The translations under genes and the position numbers were made by a program. Shown here in pieces: positions 7,188-16,414 of a stretch of 64,000 nt of DNA. The stretch comes from JADLBR01 sp020847615 (GTDB lineage: Bacteria; Verrucomicrobiota; Verrucomicrobiia; JADLBR01): contig JAPKHT010000007.1 of NCBI GenBank assembly GCA_026646655.1, positions 1 to 64,000 on the forward strand. Direction: 5' to 3'. The notes beneath the pieces are model-generated. The model did no database searches, was not told the origin of the DNA, and worked only from the letters and a program-made list of their open reading frames with translations. Position 1 is the first letter of the stretch, and each line of letters opens with the position of its first letter.

Positions 7188-9815
7188 TCATTTGACCGAC
7201 CAATCGAGGGCGATCTGGAGACCGCTGGCCTGCGACGTGTAGTAGATGCGCCCGTTGGAGATGGCGGGCCCGACGCACTCGCGCGAATCGATGCAGGGGC
7301 CCGTGGAGACGAGGCGGTTGCCATCGGACAGGTCGATCATATCCATGTTCGCGCCAAGGAGGTATGGCCAAGAACATGTGAAGCGGGTGCAGGCATACCG
7401 GTAATTGAATCGCGAGAGGATCTTTCCGGTGGACGGGTCGATGAGGTGGCCGTCGTGGCCCGATGCGTTGGAGAAGAGGTGGCCCTCGCCGATGGTGACG
7501 ACGTTGACGGCGGAGCGGACGGGGTCCGACGTCCAGACGATGGAGCCGTCCTTGGCGTCGAGGCAGAGGACGTGGCGGTCCGTCGTGCTCTCGTCGGCCG
7601 CGTTGTAGCCTCCGAGATAGAGGCGTCCGTCTCGCCCGGAGATGGTGCAGCCTGCCGTGACGAAGGCTGTGAGGTTTGTCCAGAGTATGTTCCCCGAGGT
7701 GGGATCGAGGGCGACCGTGAGGCCGTTGGGTCCTCGGCGGTGGCCGCGCGCCTCCCTCTTGGAGGCCGCATAGCCGAAGAAAGTGGAATAGAAGAGCGTC
7801 CCGTCCACGAGGCACAGCCCGCAATCGTTTCCACCGGAACCGAAGTCGGAGAAATCGCGCTGCCAGACGACTCGTCCCGTGGCCCGATCCCACGCCCAGA
7901 TCATCGGGCGGTGGTCGCGCGGGTAGAAAGGGTTGTCGTGGGTGTAGATCCAGCTCATGACTTCGGCGCCGTCATCCGCCGGCTTCGGATCGCCTTTCAT
8001 GACGAAGGGCTTTTCGGTGCCCTGGGCGGCGTAGCGGCCGGCGCCTGATGCGTAGATGGCGAGGTTGCTGAGGAGGACGGGCGGGGCCTGGCGGCTCCAG
8101 CTGGGCGAGCCGGTGAACGGGGCCTCCCACAGGAGGTCGCCATTCGAGGCGTCGAGGCAGCGCATGCGCGAGCCACCCGGGCCTGCCTGCGGGAGGAACA
8201 GTCTTCCCGCATCGTGGCTTGGCGCGGTGAAGGACAGGTGGACGCCCGGCCAGAAGCGCCGCCAGAGCAATCGGCCGGTGTCTTGTTCCACGGCGAAGAT
8301 CTGGCCCTCGGAGGTGTGCGTGTACATGCGCCCGCCGCCGCACACGGGAATGTGCTTGAATGTGCCCTCGTAGCGGCGCATCCAGCGAACGCGCAGGGGG
8401 GGCCTCAGGCCCTGCGTGTTGCAGTTGGAATTTGCGAGGTCGCGGTAGTTCGTGCTCCAGTCGTGCTCGGGTCCGGCGAACGGCCCGGCTGGAGGCGTCC
8501 GGAGGCGCTCGAGATCGATGGCTTTCGATGGGAGGGGCGCTTGCCCCCGTGGCCCCAGGGCGTAGAGATGGCCGTCCTCGCAACCGAAATAGATACGCCC
8601 GCCGACGATTGCGGCGGGTGCGGAGATCGCCTTGCGGAACGGGGTCTGGAATGACCAGGGTCGGCCCTTGCCGCTGAGCGGAACGACGTGGAGTCGGCCG
8701 GCGAGGTCGCCATAGATCGCGTGGTCCTGGGCCAGTGTGGGCGGGGCGATGGCGGCGGCCTCGTGGAGCAGGTCATTCTGGCCGGAGTCGATGGAGTGCC
8801 GAAGGAGGCCGAATCCTTCCTCGGGCCGGGTGCGGAAGACCGCGGTGTCCCGGATGGCCACGGGCGAGAAACTGAGCGCCCCGGGGAGGTTGATGGCGGT
8901 CTCGGTGCCCGGCACCGGTCTCCCCTCCACCTTGCCATCCCGGAGGCGCAGCATCTCGACGCGGCCGTAGTTGTCGCGGCGATGCCACTGCACGAATGCG
9001 GTTCCATCCTCCCCGATGCTTTGGCCGAAGGCCGCGGCATACTCCTTGCCGCCGTATTCGGGGATCTCTCCGATCGCGAGGAGCGCGGCCTCCCCACCCT
9101 TGTCCCGCAAGAATACGGTGCGGCCTCCCGCCGGGACGATCACGATATCGCCGTGGGCGCCAAAATCGCGAGAGCAGCAGAAGTGGTCGCGCCAGGTCAC
9201 GCGGTTTCCCTTGTGCGCGAGCCACGCCCGGCCGTCCCACCGGTCGCCATCGAAACGGAGGACCTCCCTCACAAAGTCCCACGTCCACGCGATGGTCCCG
9301 TCGGGCTCGAGGGCGTAGATCTTCGCCCCCAGCGTGGCGACGTAGACCCGGTCGCCGCGGGCGACCGGGCTGGCGAAGATCGGCTCGCCGCAGGGGATCT
9401 CTCGCGCCAGGCGGCCGGTGTCTCGCGCGAGGACGACGTGGGTCCCCTTCGTCATGCCGAAATGCAGGAAGGGGCCGCAGAGCGCTGGCGAGGAGACGTT
9501 GTTGCAGTTGGTGGCCCCGCCCGAGGGGACGAACGTCCAGATCGTCCGGAGCGTGTGTGCATCCAGGCAAGACGCGACACCGGCGCCATCGACGGCGTAG
9601 ACGCGATCATCGGCCAGCGCGGGTGACGTGAAGATGGCGTCGGTCAACGGCGCGGACGCGATCAGCTCGAGCGGGGGCCGCACGGCGCGGGTGGGTGCGT
9701 TGCCCGAGCGACGCGCGTCGAATTGGAACTGAGGCCAGTCCTCGGCGAGCGCCGATGCGGCGGCGATCGCCAGGGCCGCCGAACAGCCGAGGCGGGCAAG
9801 GCGCGGGTTCTTCAC
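7188..9815 (-). CDS. Secreted PQQ-binding-like beta-propeller protein, 875 aa
   Basis: The signal peptide (about residues 1-25, ending ALA) is followed by EDWPQFQFDARRSGNAPTRA, the usual beginning of PQQ-like propeller proteins of planctomycete and verrucomicrobial genomes. Many repeats of the quinoprotein blade follow, with the pattern vYavDxxG-xxxW, for example RVYAVDGAGVASCLDAHTLR, KIYALEPDGTIAWTWDF, HLYALGPRG and HVLCLDAKDGSIVWTSD. The length suggests two tandem propellers, the second starting near residue 450 (DWSTNYRDLANSN). No dehydrogenase catalytic domain is present. The role is probably protein- or polymer-binding in the periplasm or outside. The gene has its own leader and may be co-transcribed with the lemA pair. 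Confidence 0.85.
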   Translation of the reverse strand: MKNPRLARLGCSAALAIAAASALAEDWPQFQFDARRSGNAPTRAVRPPLELIASAPLTDAIFTSPALADDRVYAVDGAGVASCLDAHTLRTIWTFVPSGGATNCNNVSSPALCGPFLHFGMTKGTHVVLARDTGRLAREIPCGEPIFASPVARGDRVYVATLGAKIYALEPDGTIAWTWDFVREVLRFDGDRWDGRAWLAHKGNRVTWRDHFCCSRDFGAHGDIVIVPAGGRTVFLRDKGGEAALLAIGEIPEYGGKEYAAAFGQSIGEDGTAFVQWHRRDNYGRVEMLRLRDGKVEGRPVPGTETAINLPGALSFSPVAIRDTAVFRTRPEEGFGLLRHSIDSGQNDLLHEAAAIAPPTLAQDHAIYGDLAGRLHVVPLSGKGRPWSFQTPFRKAISAPAAIVGGRIYFGCEDGHLYALGPRGQAPLPSKAIDLERLRTPPAGPFAGPEHDWSTNYRDLANSNCNTQGLRPPLRVRWMRRYEGTFKHIPVCGGGRMYTHTSEGQIFAVEQDTGRLLWRRFWPGVHLSFTAPSHDAGRLFLPQAGPGGSRMRCLDASNGDLLWEAPFTGSPSWSRQAPPVLLSNLAIYASGAGRYAAQGTEKPFVMKGDPKPADDGAEVMSWIYTHDNPFYPRDHRPMIWAWDRATGRVVWQRDFSDFGSGGNDCGLCLVDGTLFYSTFFGYAASKREARGHRRGPNGLTVALDPTSGNILWTNLTAFVTAGCTISGRDGRLYLGGYNAADESTTDRHVLCLDAKDGSIVWTSDPVRSAVNVVTIGEGHLFSNASGHDGHLIDPSTGKILSRFNYRYACTRFTCSWPYLLGANMDMIDLSDGNRLVSTGPCIDSRECVGPAISNGRIYYTSQASGLQIALDWSVK

Positions 9816-9901
9816 GGGTCCCTCAAAAACCCACTGTGCGCAGAAATCGAGGCATGTCGAGTGGCCGGGTCCGGGCCCCGGGCCTCCTGCGAGGGTTTTC
9901 G

Positions 9902-9969
9902 GACAGGATCAACAGGATAGACGGGGCGGGGGATCGGGATCCATCCTGTGAGTCCCTTCCATCCTGTCG
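9902..9969. repeat. ACAGGAT inverted-repeat module downstream of nuoN
   Basis: Two direct copies of ACAGGAT (in GACAGGATCAACAGGATAG) face two inverted copies of ATCCTGT (in CCATCCTGTGAG and CCATCCTGTCGG). The outer arms GACAGGAT and ATCCTGTC are perfectly complementary, so a hairpin or slipped hairpins can form. It lies in the 196-base gap between the 3' end of the complex I operon and the start of the PQQ gene. It may end nuo transcription. There is no T-run. Confidence 0.6.
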
Positions 9970-10011
9970 GAACATGAGGCCTTTTGCGGCGGGCCCGCGC
10001 CGGGGCCACGG

Positions 10012-11412
10012 TCAGAGCGACGAACGGATCGCCGCAAGGATCGGTTCCGGAAGGATGCCCAAGGCCAGGATGCCGGCGATGAGCGCGGCGCACAGGGCGC
10101 GCGTTGCGCCGTCGATGGCGACCTGGGGGCGGTCCCCGGGGTCGCGGAAGAAGGTCTCGCGCACGATGGCGAGGTAGTAATAGATGGCTATCACGGTGTT
10201 GATCACCGCGATGATGACCAGCGCGAGGTGACCCTGGTTCAGGGCGGCCTTCAGGAGCGCGAGCTTGCCGGTGAAACCGGCGAAAGGCGGGATGCCGGCG
10301 AGCGCGAAGACGCCGACCCCGAGGGTAAGGGCCAGCATGGGCGAGCGGCGGTGCAGGCCGGCCAGGTCATCCATGGCGACGTTGGTCCCATCCCGCGAGA
10401 CGCGGCAGATAGCGATGAAACAGGCGATGACCATCAGGGCATAGGCGAAGATGTAGAACAGCGCGGCGCTGTAGCCGTCCCGGTCCATGGCGACGAATCC
10501 CAGCAGGGCATAGCCCGCGTGCGCGATCCCGGAAAAACCGAGCAGGCGCTTCAGGTCCGCCTGCATCAGCGCCACGAGATTCCCGTAGAACATCGAGGCG
10601 CCCGCCAGGACCGCCATGAACGTGACGAGCGTCGGGTCGCCGGGCGCGGCCAGGGACACGAAGCGGACCAGGATCGCCACCGCGCCGATCTTCGGCAGCG
10701 ACGCGATGAGTCCGGCGGTCTCGTTGGAGGCGCCCTGGTAGACATCGGGGGTCCAGAAATGAAATGGGAAGACGGCCAGCTTATAGTATAGGCCGCAGAA
10801 AGCCATCGCGAGCCCCACGAGCGCGACGGGCGAACCGAGGAACGGCTGGAGCCTCGGCGCCAGTTCCGCCAGCGAGGTGGTGCCGGTCAGGCCGAAGAGG
10901 TAGCTCAGCCCGAACAGCATGATGCCGTTGGCGGCGACGCCAAACATGATGTATTTGATCGCCGACTCCATCTGGGCGCGCTGGCCCTCCCGCTCGCGGC
11001 GCATCGCGACCATGACGTAGAGGGGAAACGCGGACAGCTCCAGCGAGACGACCAGCGTGATCACGTCGATGCTGCTGACCAGCATCATGAGGCCGCTGAC
11101 GCTGATGGTCAGGAAGAAATAATACTCGGGCTTGAGGTCGCCCTCGATGTCCGGCAGGCCCCCCTTCATCAGCACGACCCCGACGAAGCCGATGGCGAAG
11201 GCCAGTTTCAGGATCTGGGAGAACGGGTCGACCCGGTACGCGCCGTCGAACAGGACGGCCTCTTGCCCGAGGGTCGCCGCGGCGGCGGCGGCGGCGAGCA
11301 GCGCGGTCGCCAGGGCGATGAGGCGCGCCGATCGGATGCGCGATGTTCCGAGCATCACGAAGAAGAGCGCGAGGGCGCCTAGCAGGGTCAGGGATTCGGT
11401 GAGGAAGGCCAT
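10012..11412 (-). CDS. nuoN: NADH-quinone oxidoreductase subunit N
   Basis: A 466-residue antiporter-like membrane subunit with about 14 helices, last gene of the complex I operon. Conserved features seen: VVSLELSAFPLYVMVA (helix 5 Glu), GLYYKLAVFPFHFWTPDVYQ (helix 7 Lys) with the following GASNETAGLIASLPKIGAV (helix 8 Lys), and DLKRLLGFSGIAHAGY. The end GILPEPILAAIRSSL is typical of NuoN. It lies 5 bases after nuoM. In the complex it is the antiporter module closest to the NuoAJK region. Confidence 0.95.
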   Translation of the reverse strand: MAFLTESLTLLGALALFFVMLGTSRIRSARLIALATALLAAAAAAATLGQEAVLFDGAYRVDPFSQILKLAFAIGFVGVVLMKGGLPDIEGDLKPEYYFFLTISVSGLMMLVSSIDVITLVVSLELSAFPLYVMVAMRREREGQRAQMESAIKYIMFGVAANGIMLFGLSYLFGLTGTTSLAELAPRLQPFLGSPVALVGLAMAFCGLYYKLAVFPFHFWTPDVYQGASNETAGLIASLPKIGAVAILVRFVSLAAPGDPTLVTFMAVLAGASMFYGNLVALMQADLKRLLGFSGIAHAGYALLGFVAMDRDGYSAALFYIFAYALMVIACFIAICRVSRDGTNVAMDDLAGLHRRSPMLALTLGVGVFALAGIPPFAGFTGKLALLKAALNQGHLALVIIAVINTVIAIYYYLAIVRETFFRDPGDRPQVAIDGATRALCAALIAGILALGILPEPILAAIRSSL

Positions 11413-11417
11413 GGATT

Positions 11418-12899
11418 TCAGGGGCGGGCAACCTGCTGGATCAGGTGATCCACGCTCGCGTGGAGGACTCGGGTGAACGGCTCGGGGTTGAGGCCGATCC
11501 AGAAAACAAAGATCACGAGGGGCGCCAGGGCGAGCGCCTCCCGGAGGTCGATGTCGCGGAGGCCGACGTGCCCGGGGTTGCGGGTGCCGCCCCAGGCCAC
11601 GCGCTGGAGCATGCGGAGGTTGTAGGCGGCGGCGGCCACGACGCCGGGGACGGCGAGGGCCGTCAGCCAGAGCGAGTACTCGAAGCTCCCCTTGAGGACC
11701 AGGAATTCGCCGATGAAGCTATTGGTGCCGGGGAACGCGAGGGAGGAGAGCGCGAAGACGCCGAAGCAGGTGATGAAGGCGGGCATGTGTTTTCCGATCC
11801 CGGCAGTCGCCCCCAGTTCCCGGGAGTGGAGGCGCTCGTAGAGCATGCCCACGGCCACGAACAGGGCGCCCGTGGTCACGCCGTGGTTGATCATCTGGAG
11901 CATGGCGCCCTCGATGCCATCCCGTGTCAGGGTGAATATCCCCAGCGTGACGAAGCCCATGTGGCCGACGCTGGAATACGCGACGAGCTTCTTCAGGTCG
12001 GATTGTGCGAGGGCGGCAAACCCGCCGTACACGATCGCCGCGACCGACAGGGCCGCGACCCACGGCATCAGGATCGCCGTGGCGTCCGGGGCCATCGGCA
12101 GGCAGAAGCGCAGGAACCCGTACCCGCCCATTTTCAGCAGGATGCTGGCCAGCAGGACGCTGCCGGCGGTCGGGGCCTCGACGTGCGCGGCGGGCAACCA
12201 CGTGTGGAAGGGGACCATCGGCACCTTGATCGCGAAGGAGATCGCCATCGCGAGGAAGATCCAGACCTGGAACCCGACCGGATATCCTCGGCCCATCATG
12301 CCGGGGATGTCGAAACCGCCCGTCTGGAGACGCAGGGCGATCAGCGCGACCAGCAGGAACACCGAACCCGACATCGTGTACACGAAGAACTTCACCGCGG
12401 CATAGATCTTCCGCGGCCCGCCCCAGACGCCGATCATGACGCTCATCGGGATGAGCATCGATTCCCAGAACACGAAGAAGAGGATCGCGTCGAGCGCGCA
12501 GAACACGCCGATCATGGCCGACTCCATGACCAGGAGGCAGATCATGAACTCCTTGACCCGCCTCTCGATGTAGCGCCAGGAGGCCAGGACGCATATGGGC
12601 ATGACCAATGTCGTCAGGAGCACCAGCAGGAGGCTGATGCCGTCGATTCCCAGGAAGTATTCCATCTTGAGCGCGGGGACCCAGGGGTGGCGCTCGACGA
12701 ACTGGAACGCGGCGGTCGTGGCGTCGAACCGGAAATACAGCGGCAGGGAGAGCGCGGCGTTGGCCAGGGTGAAGAGGAGGGTCCACCAGCGCAGCGCGCG
12801 GTCGGTGCGCAGGAGGGCGGCGACCGCGGCGGCCGCCAGCGGCGCGAATATCAGGAGGCTGAGGGCGGGGAAGCCGCCGGTCTGTGTGGGTTCGATCAT
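11418..12899 (-). CDS. nuoM: NADH-quinone oxidoreductase subunit M
   Basis: A 493-residue proton-pumping membrane subunit with about 14 helices. Diagnostic stretches: EYFLGIDGISLLLVLLTTLV, FFVFWESMLIPMSVMIGVWG (helix 5 Glu), FAIKVPMVPFHTWLPAAHVE (helix 7 Lys), VLLASILLKMGGYGFLRF (helix 8 Lys), and SSVGHMGFVTLGIF. All charged pump residues expected of the family appear present. ATG 12899 was chosen because it overlaps the stop of the upstream gene as ATGA (12896-12899); the open frame continues upstream but only as an overlap artefact. Confidence 0.96.
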   Translation of the reverse strand: MIEPTQTGGFPALSLLIFAPLAAAAVAALLRTDRALRWWTLLFTLANAALSLPLYFRFDATTAAFQFVERHPWVPALKMEYFLGIDGISLLLVLLTTLVMPICVLASWRYIERRVKEFMICLLVMESAMIGVFCALDAILFFVFWESMLIPMSVMIGVWGGPRKIYAAVKFFVYTMSGSVFLLVALIALRLQTGGFDIPGMMGRGYPVGFQVWIFLAMAISFAIKVPMVPFHTWLPAAHVEAPTAGSVLLASILLKMGGYGFLRFCLPMAPDATAILMPWVAALSVAAIVYGGFAALAQSDLKKLVAYSSVGHMGFVTLGIFTLTRDGIEGAMLQMINHGVTTGALFVAVGMLYERLHSRELGATAGIGKHMPAFITCFGVFALSSLAFPGTNSFIGEFLVLKGSFEYSLWLTALAVPGVVAAAAYNLRMLQRVAWGGTRNPGHVGLRDIDLREALALAPLVIFVFWIGLNPEPFTRVLHASVDHLIQQVARP

Positions 12900-14692
12900 T
12901 GCGCGATGGCCCTCGATACGATCAGGAAAACGATGATGATCGCCGCGGCGGCCCCGAACGTCAGGGCGAGTGTCTCTTGCATCGGGCCGCGCTGGATGGC
13001 GCGGGCGCGGGCGCCGATGCCCGCGACGACCTTGGCGAGGCCATCGACGCATCCGTCGATCACGATGTTATCGAATCGCCCGATGCCGCGCGCGGCCGCC
13101 ATCAGGGGTTGGAGGCCGGCCGTGCGGTACGCCTCGCCGACGGCGGCGTCCGAGGCCTGGACCGGCTTTTTCGCGAGCCAGAGGAAGAGGCGGCCCCCGA
13201 TGCGATAGAGCCAGTCGGTGTCGAGGCTGATGGTGGGCTCGGGCTCGAGCTTCTTGACCAGCAGGAAGAAGCCGACCGCGGTGAACAGCAGGATCTGGAG
13301 CGTCTCCGACACGTGGTAGGCGGTGTACGGGTGGTAATCGACGGGATGCGGGAGCATGGCGTAGAGGTACGGCGTGTAGCAGCCGATGAATATGCAGAGG
13401 GCCGAGGCGACCGCCATCGCCGCGTTCATGTTCCACGGCGGCTCCGCGGCGCGCTCCCAGGTCTCCGGCTTGCAGTTGTTCTTCCCGAACCAGATGAAGT
13501 AGGGGACCTTGAGGCCGGTGTGCAGGAAGGTGCCGACCGAGGCGAGCATCAGGAGGAAGCCGGCCCAGAGGTTGTGCTCCTCGAAGCTTGCCGCGACGAT
13601 CATCGATTTGCTCACGAAGCCGCTGAATAGCGGGAACGCGGAGATCGAGAGCCCGCCGATCAGCGTGAAGAGGAAGGCCCAGGGCATCCGCTTGTAGAGG
13701 CCGCCCAGTTCGGTGAACTTGCTCTGGCCGGTCATGTGGAGGACGGCGCCGCAGCCCATGAAGAGCAGGCCCTTGTACAGGATGTGGGCGAAGGCGTGCG
13801 CGCAGGCGCCGTTGATGGCCATCTGGGTGCCGATGCCGACGCCGGCCACCATGTAGCCGACCTGGCTGATGATGTGGTAGGCGAGCAGGCGGCGGCAGTC
13901 GTTCTCGAGGACCGCATAGACGACGCCGTACAGGGCCATGATGACGCCCAGGGGCACGAGGATCTCCATCCCGGCGAAACCGCGGCACAGGGCGTAGACG
14001 GCGGTCTTCGTGGTGAATGCGGAGAGGAATACCGAGCCGTTGAAGGTCCCCTCGGCGTAGGCGTCGGGGAGCCACGCGTGGAGCGGGGGCACGGCCGCGT
14101 TCAGGATGAACCCGATCATCACGAGCCACGCGGCGGGCGTCGGGTGGTGCACGTCGAAGGCGGTGAAGGCCCAGCCGTGGCCTCCGGACTTGCAGTGCAG
14201 GATGATGCCCGCCAGCAGGCAGAGGCCGCCGGCGGTGTGCACCAGGAGGTAGCGGAAGCCCGCCGCGAGCGATTCCGGGCGGCGGCGGAACCACACCAGG
14301 AAGACCGACGAGAACGCCATGATCTCCCAGAACAGGAAGAGCGTCAGGAAATCCCCCGCGAAGATCGCCCCGAGCGAACCGGCGGCGTAGGTCCAGGCCG
14401 CGGCGTGCTGGGCATCCTCTTTGACGTGCAGGCCGTAGAGCGTCGCGATGGCGCAGGTCAGCGCCATGATGTAGCCGAATACGGAGCTGAGCCCATCGAC
14501 GCGCCCGAAGACCAGCGTCCATTCCAGGAAGCGGACCTCGCCGAAGGTCCCGTCCTGCAGGCCGAGGACGCGGGCGAAGGCGAGCGCGGGCACGACCAGG
14601 AGATAGGCCTTCTTGAGGCGGGCGGGCACCACCGGCAGCAGGGCGGCGCCAAGGAGCAGGATCAGGGCCGGGTGCAGCCAGAACTCACTCAT
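12896..14692 (-). CDS. NuoL-position antiporter subunit, MrpD-like core with lateral helix
   Basis: A 598-residue membrane subunit. Core stretches such as TFNGSVFLSAFTTKTAVYAL, NQ-type QVGYMVAGVGIGTQMAINGA and FPLFSGFVSKSMIVAA are closest to the Na+/H+ antiporter subunit D group. The C-terminus has an NuoL-like lateral-helix region (FDNIVIDGCVDGLAKVVAGI, then a final transmembrane helix). Helix 5 Glu (E123, in LFLFWEIMA) and helix 8 Lys (K229) are present. At the helix 7 site where relatives have Lys (KAxxPxLH), this protein has Asn198 (NAAVPPLH, codon AAC at 14099-14101). It probably occupies the distal NuoL position. Symbol nuoL is plausible but not assigned. It overlaps the small gene upstream by 8 bases. 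Confidence 0.85.
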   Translation of the reverse strand: MSEFWLHPALILLLGAALLPVVPARLKKAYLLVVPALAFARVLGLQDGTFGEVRFLEWTLVFGRVDGLSSVFGYIMALTCAIATLYGLHVKEDAQHAAAWTYAAGSLGAIFAGDFLTLFLFWEIMAFSSVFLVWFRRRPESLAAGFRYLLVHTAGGLCLLAGIILHCKSGGHGWAFTAFDVHHPTPAAWLVMIGFILNAAVPPLHAWLPDAYAEGTFNGSVFLSAFTTKTAVYALCRGFAGMEILVPLGVIMALYGVVYAVLENDCRRLLAYHIISQVGYMVAGVGIGTQMAINGACAHAFAHILYKGLLFMGCGAVLHMTGQSKFTELGGLYKRMPWAFLFTLIGGLSISAFPLFSGFVSKSMIVAASFEEHNLWAGFLLMLASVGTFLHTGLKVPYFIWFGKNNCKPETWERAAEPPWNMNAAMAVASALCIFIGCYTPYLYAMLPHPVDYHPYTAYHVSETLQILLFTAVGFFLLVKKLEPEPTISLDTDWLYRIGGRLFLWLAKKPVQASDAAVGEAYRTAGLQPLMAAARGIGRFDNIVIDGCVDGLAKVVAGIGARARAIQRGPMQETLALTFGAAAAIIIVFLIVSRAIAQ

Positions 14693-14945
14693 CGTAGTAA
14701 TCCTCCGGCCTCATGATCCCCAGGTGGCCAAACCACTTGGAGGCGATGATGAGAATGACGCAACCCACGAAACCGAACAGGGCCCAGAATCCGGGGATGT
14801 GTTCCGCCGCGGTGTGCGCGTGTCCCTTGTCCACGATCGCGGGGACGGCGTCCAGCAGCACCAGGAGTGCCAGCGCGACGAGGGAGAGGCGGACCACCGC
14901 CTTCAGGTGGTCGCGCAGGAACTGGATGACGCGCAGGAGTCTCAT
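14685..14945 (-). CDS. Small two-helix membrane protein in the complex I operon
   Basis: An 86-residue protein with two predicted transmembrane helices (about residues 18-38 and 50-70), the second in FWALFGFVGCVILIIASKWF. The start MRLLRVIQFLRDHLK is basic and amphipathic, and the C-terminus ends acidic with RPEDYYDE. ATG 14945 overlaps the stop of the MrpD-like gene as ATGA, and its own stop overlaps the next gene by 8 bases, so translation is coupled on both sides. I know no named family. Its position between two antiporter-like genes suggests an accessory subunit that bridges them or supports the extra module. Confidence 0.75.
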   Translation of the reverse strand: MRLLRVIQFLRDHLKAVVRLSLVALALLVLLDAVPAIVDKGHAHTAAEHIPGFWALFGFVGCVILIIASKWFGHLGIMRPEDYYDE

Positions 14946-16411
14946 GGTGTGATGGCCTCGGCAAATCGCATGAAGAAATCCGGGCAGAGCCCGATGGCCA
15001 CCGAGATGGCGGCGGTGATCACCAGGGGCACGACCAGCGACGGGTGCGCCTCGCGATGGCCGCCATCGCCATCGGGCGCCTTCCCGAAGAAACCCTGATA
15101 GACGACCGGGGCGAAATACGCGGCGTTGAGGAGCGTGCTGGAGAGCAGCACGACGATGATGCCGATCGAGCCGGCGTCCCACGCGCCGTTGAGGAGGTAC
15201 CACTTGCTCACGAATCCCGCGACCGGCGGGGCGCCGATCATGCTGAGGGAGGCGACCGCGAAGGCGCCGAAGGTGAAGGGCATCGAGCGGCCGAGCCCGG
15301 ACATCTCCGAGATCTTTTTCTTGTGGGTGGCGACGTAGATCGCGCCGGCGCAGAAGAACAGCGTGATCTTGGAGAAGGCGTGGTTGGTGATGTGGATCAG
15401 GCCGCCCTCGATGCCGGCGGGCGTGAGCAGCGCCACGCCCAGTATTATATAGGACAGCTGGCTGACGGTGGAATACGCGAGCCGGGCCTTGAGGTCGTCC
15501 TTACTGAGGGCGACGATCGAGGCGACCAGGATCGTGAAAGAGACGAAATAGGCGGTGGGCATGCCGAGGTTCAGGGCGCCCATGCAATCGGTGCCGAAGA
15601 CGTAGAGCATTACGCGGACCGTGGAGAAGACGCCGACCTTCACGACGGCGACCGCGTGCAGCAGGGCGCTGACGGGGGTCGGCGCGACCATGGCGCTGGG
15701 CAGCCAGTTGTGCAGCGGCATGACGCCGTTCTTGGCGAAGCCGAGGATGCAGCAGGCGTAGAGGGCGGTGACGGCGGCGCGGTGGGCATCGGGCGGGATG
15801 ATGCCGGTCTTGATGCCCGGGGCGAAATCCAGCGTGCCGGAGAGCACGTAGATGAGGACCATGGCGGGAAGGATGAGGCCCTTGGCGGCGCCCGTGAGAT
15901 ACGTGAGGTATTTTCGTCCGGAGGAATAGCCCTCCTCGTCCTGGTGGTGCGCGACCAGCGGGTAGGTGCAGACGCTGACCACCTCGTAGAAGAGGTAGAG
16001 GGTGAGGAGGTTGGCCGAGAAGGCGCAGCCGATCGCACCGAACAGGGTCAGGGCAAAGCAGGTGTTGAACCGGGTCTGGGCGTGCTCGTTGAGCCCGCGC
16101 ATGTAGCCCGCGGAATAGAACACCGTCACCACCCAGAGGAACGAGGCCGAGAGCGCGAATAGCATCGAGAGCGGGTCCGCGCGCAGCGCGAAGCTCAGGC
16201 CGGGCAACAGCTGGAACAGCGTCAACCTGGGCGCCTCGCCGGCGCGCACGTCGGGGACGAGCGAGGCGGTCGCGGCGAAGAGCGCCAGCGCGGCCACGAA
16301 AGAGCATGCCTCGCGGAGGTTCGGGCGCCTGCCGGTCGCCATGATGAGGCCGGCGCCCGCGAGGGGTGCGACCATGGCGACCAGCAACCGGATGTCCCCT
16401 GTCTCTCCCAT
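14942..16411 (-). CDS. MrpD-like antiporter subunit, extra pump module of complex I
   Basis: A 489-residue membrane subunit of about 14 helices, similar to monovalent cation/H+ antiporter subunit D. Conserved stretches: ADPLSMLFALSASFLWVVT, LLTLYLFYEVVSVCTYPLVA (helix 5 Glu143), GFAKNGVMPLHNWLPSAMVA (helix 7 Lys227), PTPVSALLHAVAVVKVGVFS, and YSTVSQLSYIILGVALL. It has no long lateral helix. Together with the NuoL-position protein, NuoM and NuoN it makes four antiporter-like subunits in the operon, where canonical complex I has three. It begins 3 bases after nuoK. The ion carried cannot be decided from the sequence. Confidence 0.9.
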   Translation of the reverse strand: MGETGDIRLLVAMVAPLAGAGLIMATGRRPNLREACSFVAALALFAATASLVPDVRAGEAPRLTLFQLLPGLSFALRADPLSMLFALSASFLWVVTVFYSAGYMRGLNEHAQTRFNTCFALTLFGAIGCAFSANLLTLYLFYEVVSVCTYPLVAHHQDEEGYSSGRKYLTYLTGAAKGLILPAMVLIYVLSGTLDFAPGIKTGIIPPDAHRAAVTALYACCILGFAKNGVMPLHNWLPSAMVAPTPVSALLHAVAVVKVGVFSTVRVMLYVFGTDCMGALNLGMPTAYFVSFTILVASIVALSKDDLKARLAYSTVSQLSYIILGVALLTPAGIEGGLIHITNHAFSKITLFFCAGAIYVATHKKKISEMSGLGRSMPFTFGAFAVASLSMIGAPPVAGFVSKWYLLNGAWDAGSIGIIVVLLSSTLLNAAYFAPVVYQGFFGKAPDGDGGHREAHPSLVVPLVITAAISVAIGLCPDFFMRFAEAITP

Positions 16412-16414
16412 GGC

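Noticed and set aside
11445..13208. A 587-residue plus-strand open frame antisense to nuoM and nuoL
   Set aside because: Low-complexity His/Asp/Gly-rich translation, typical of the antisense strand of GC-rich membrane genes; no domain and it conflicts with nuoM.
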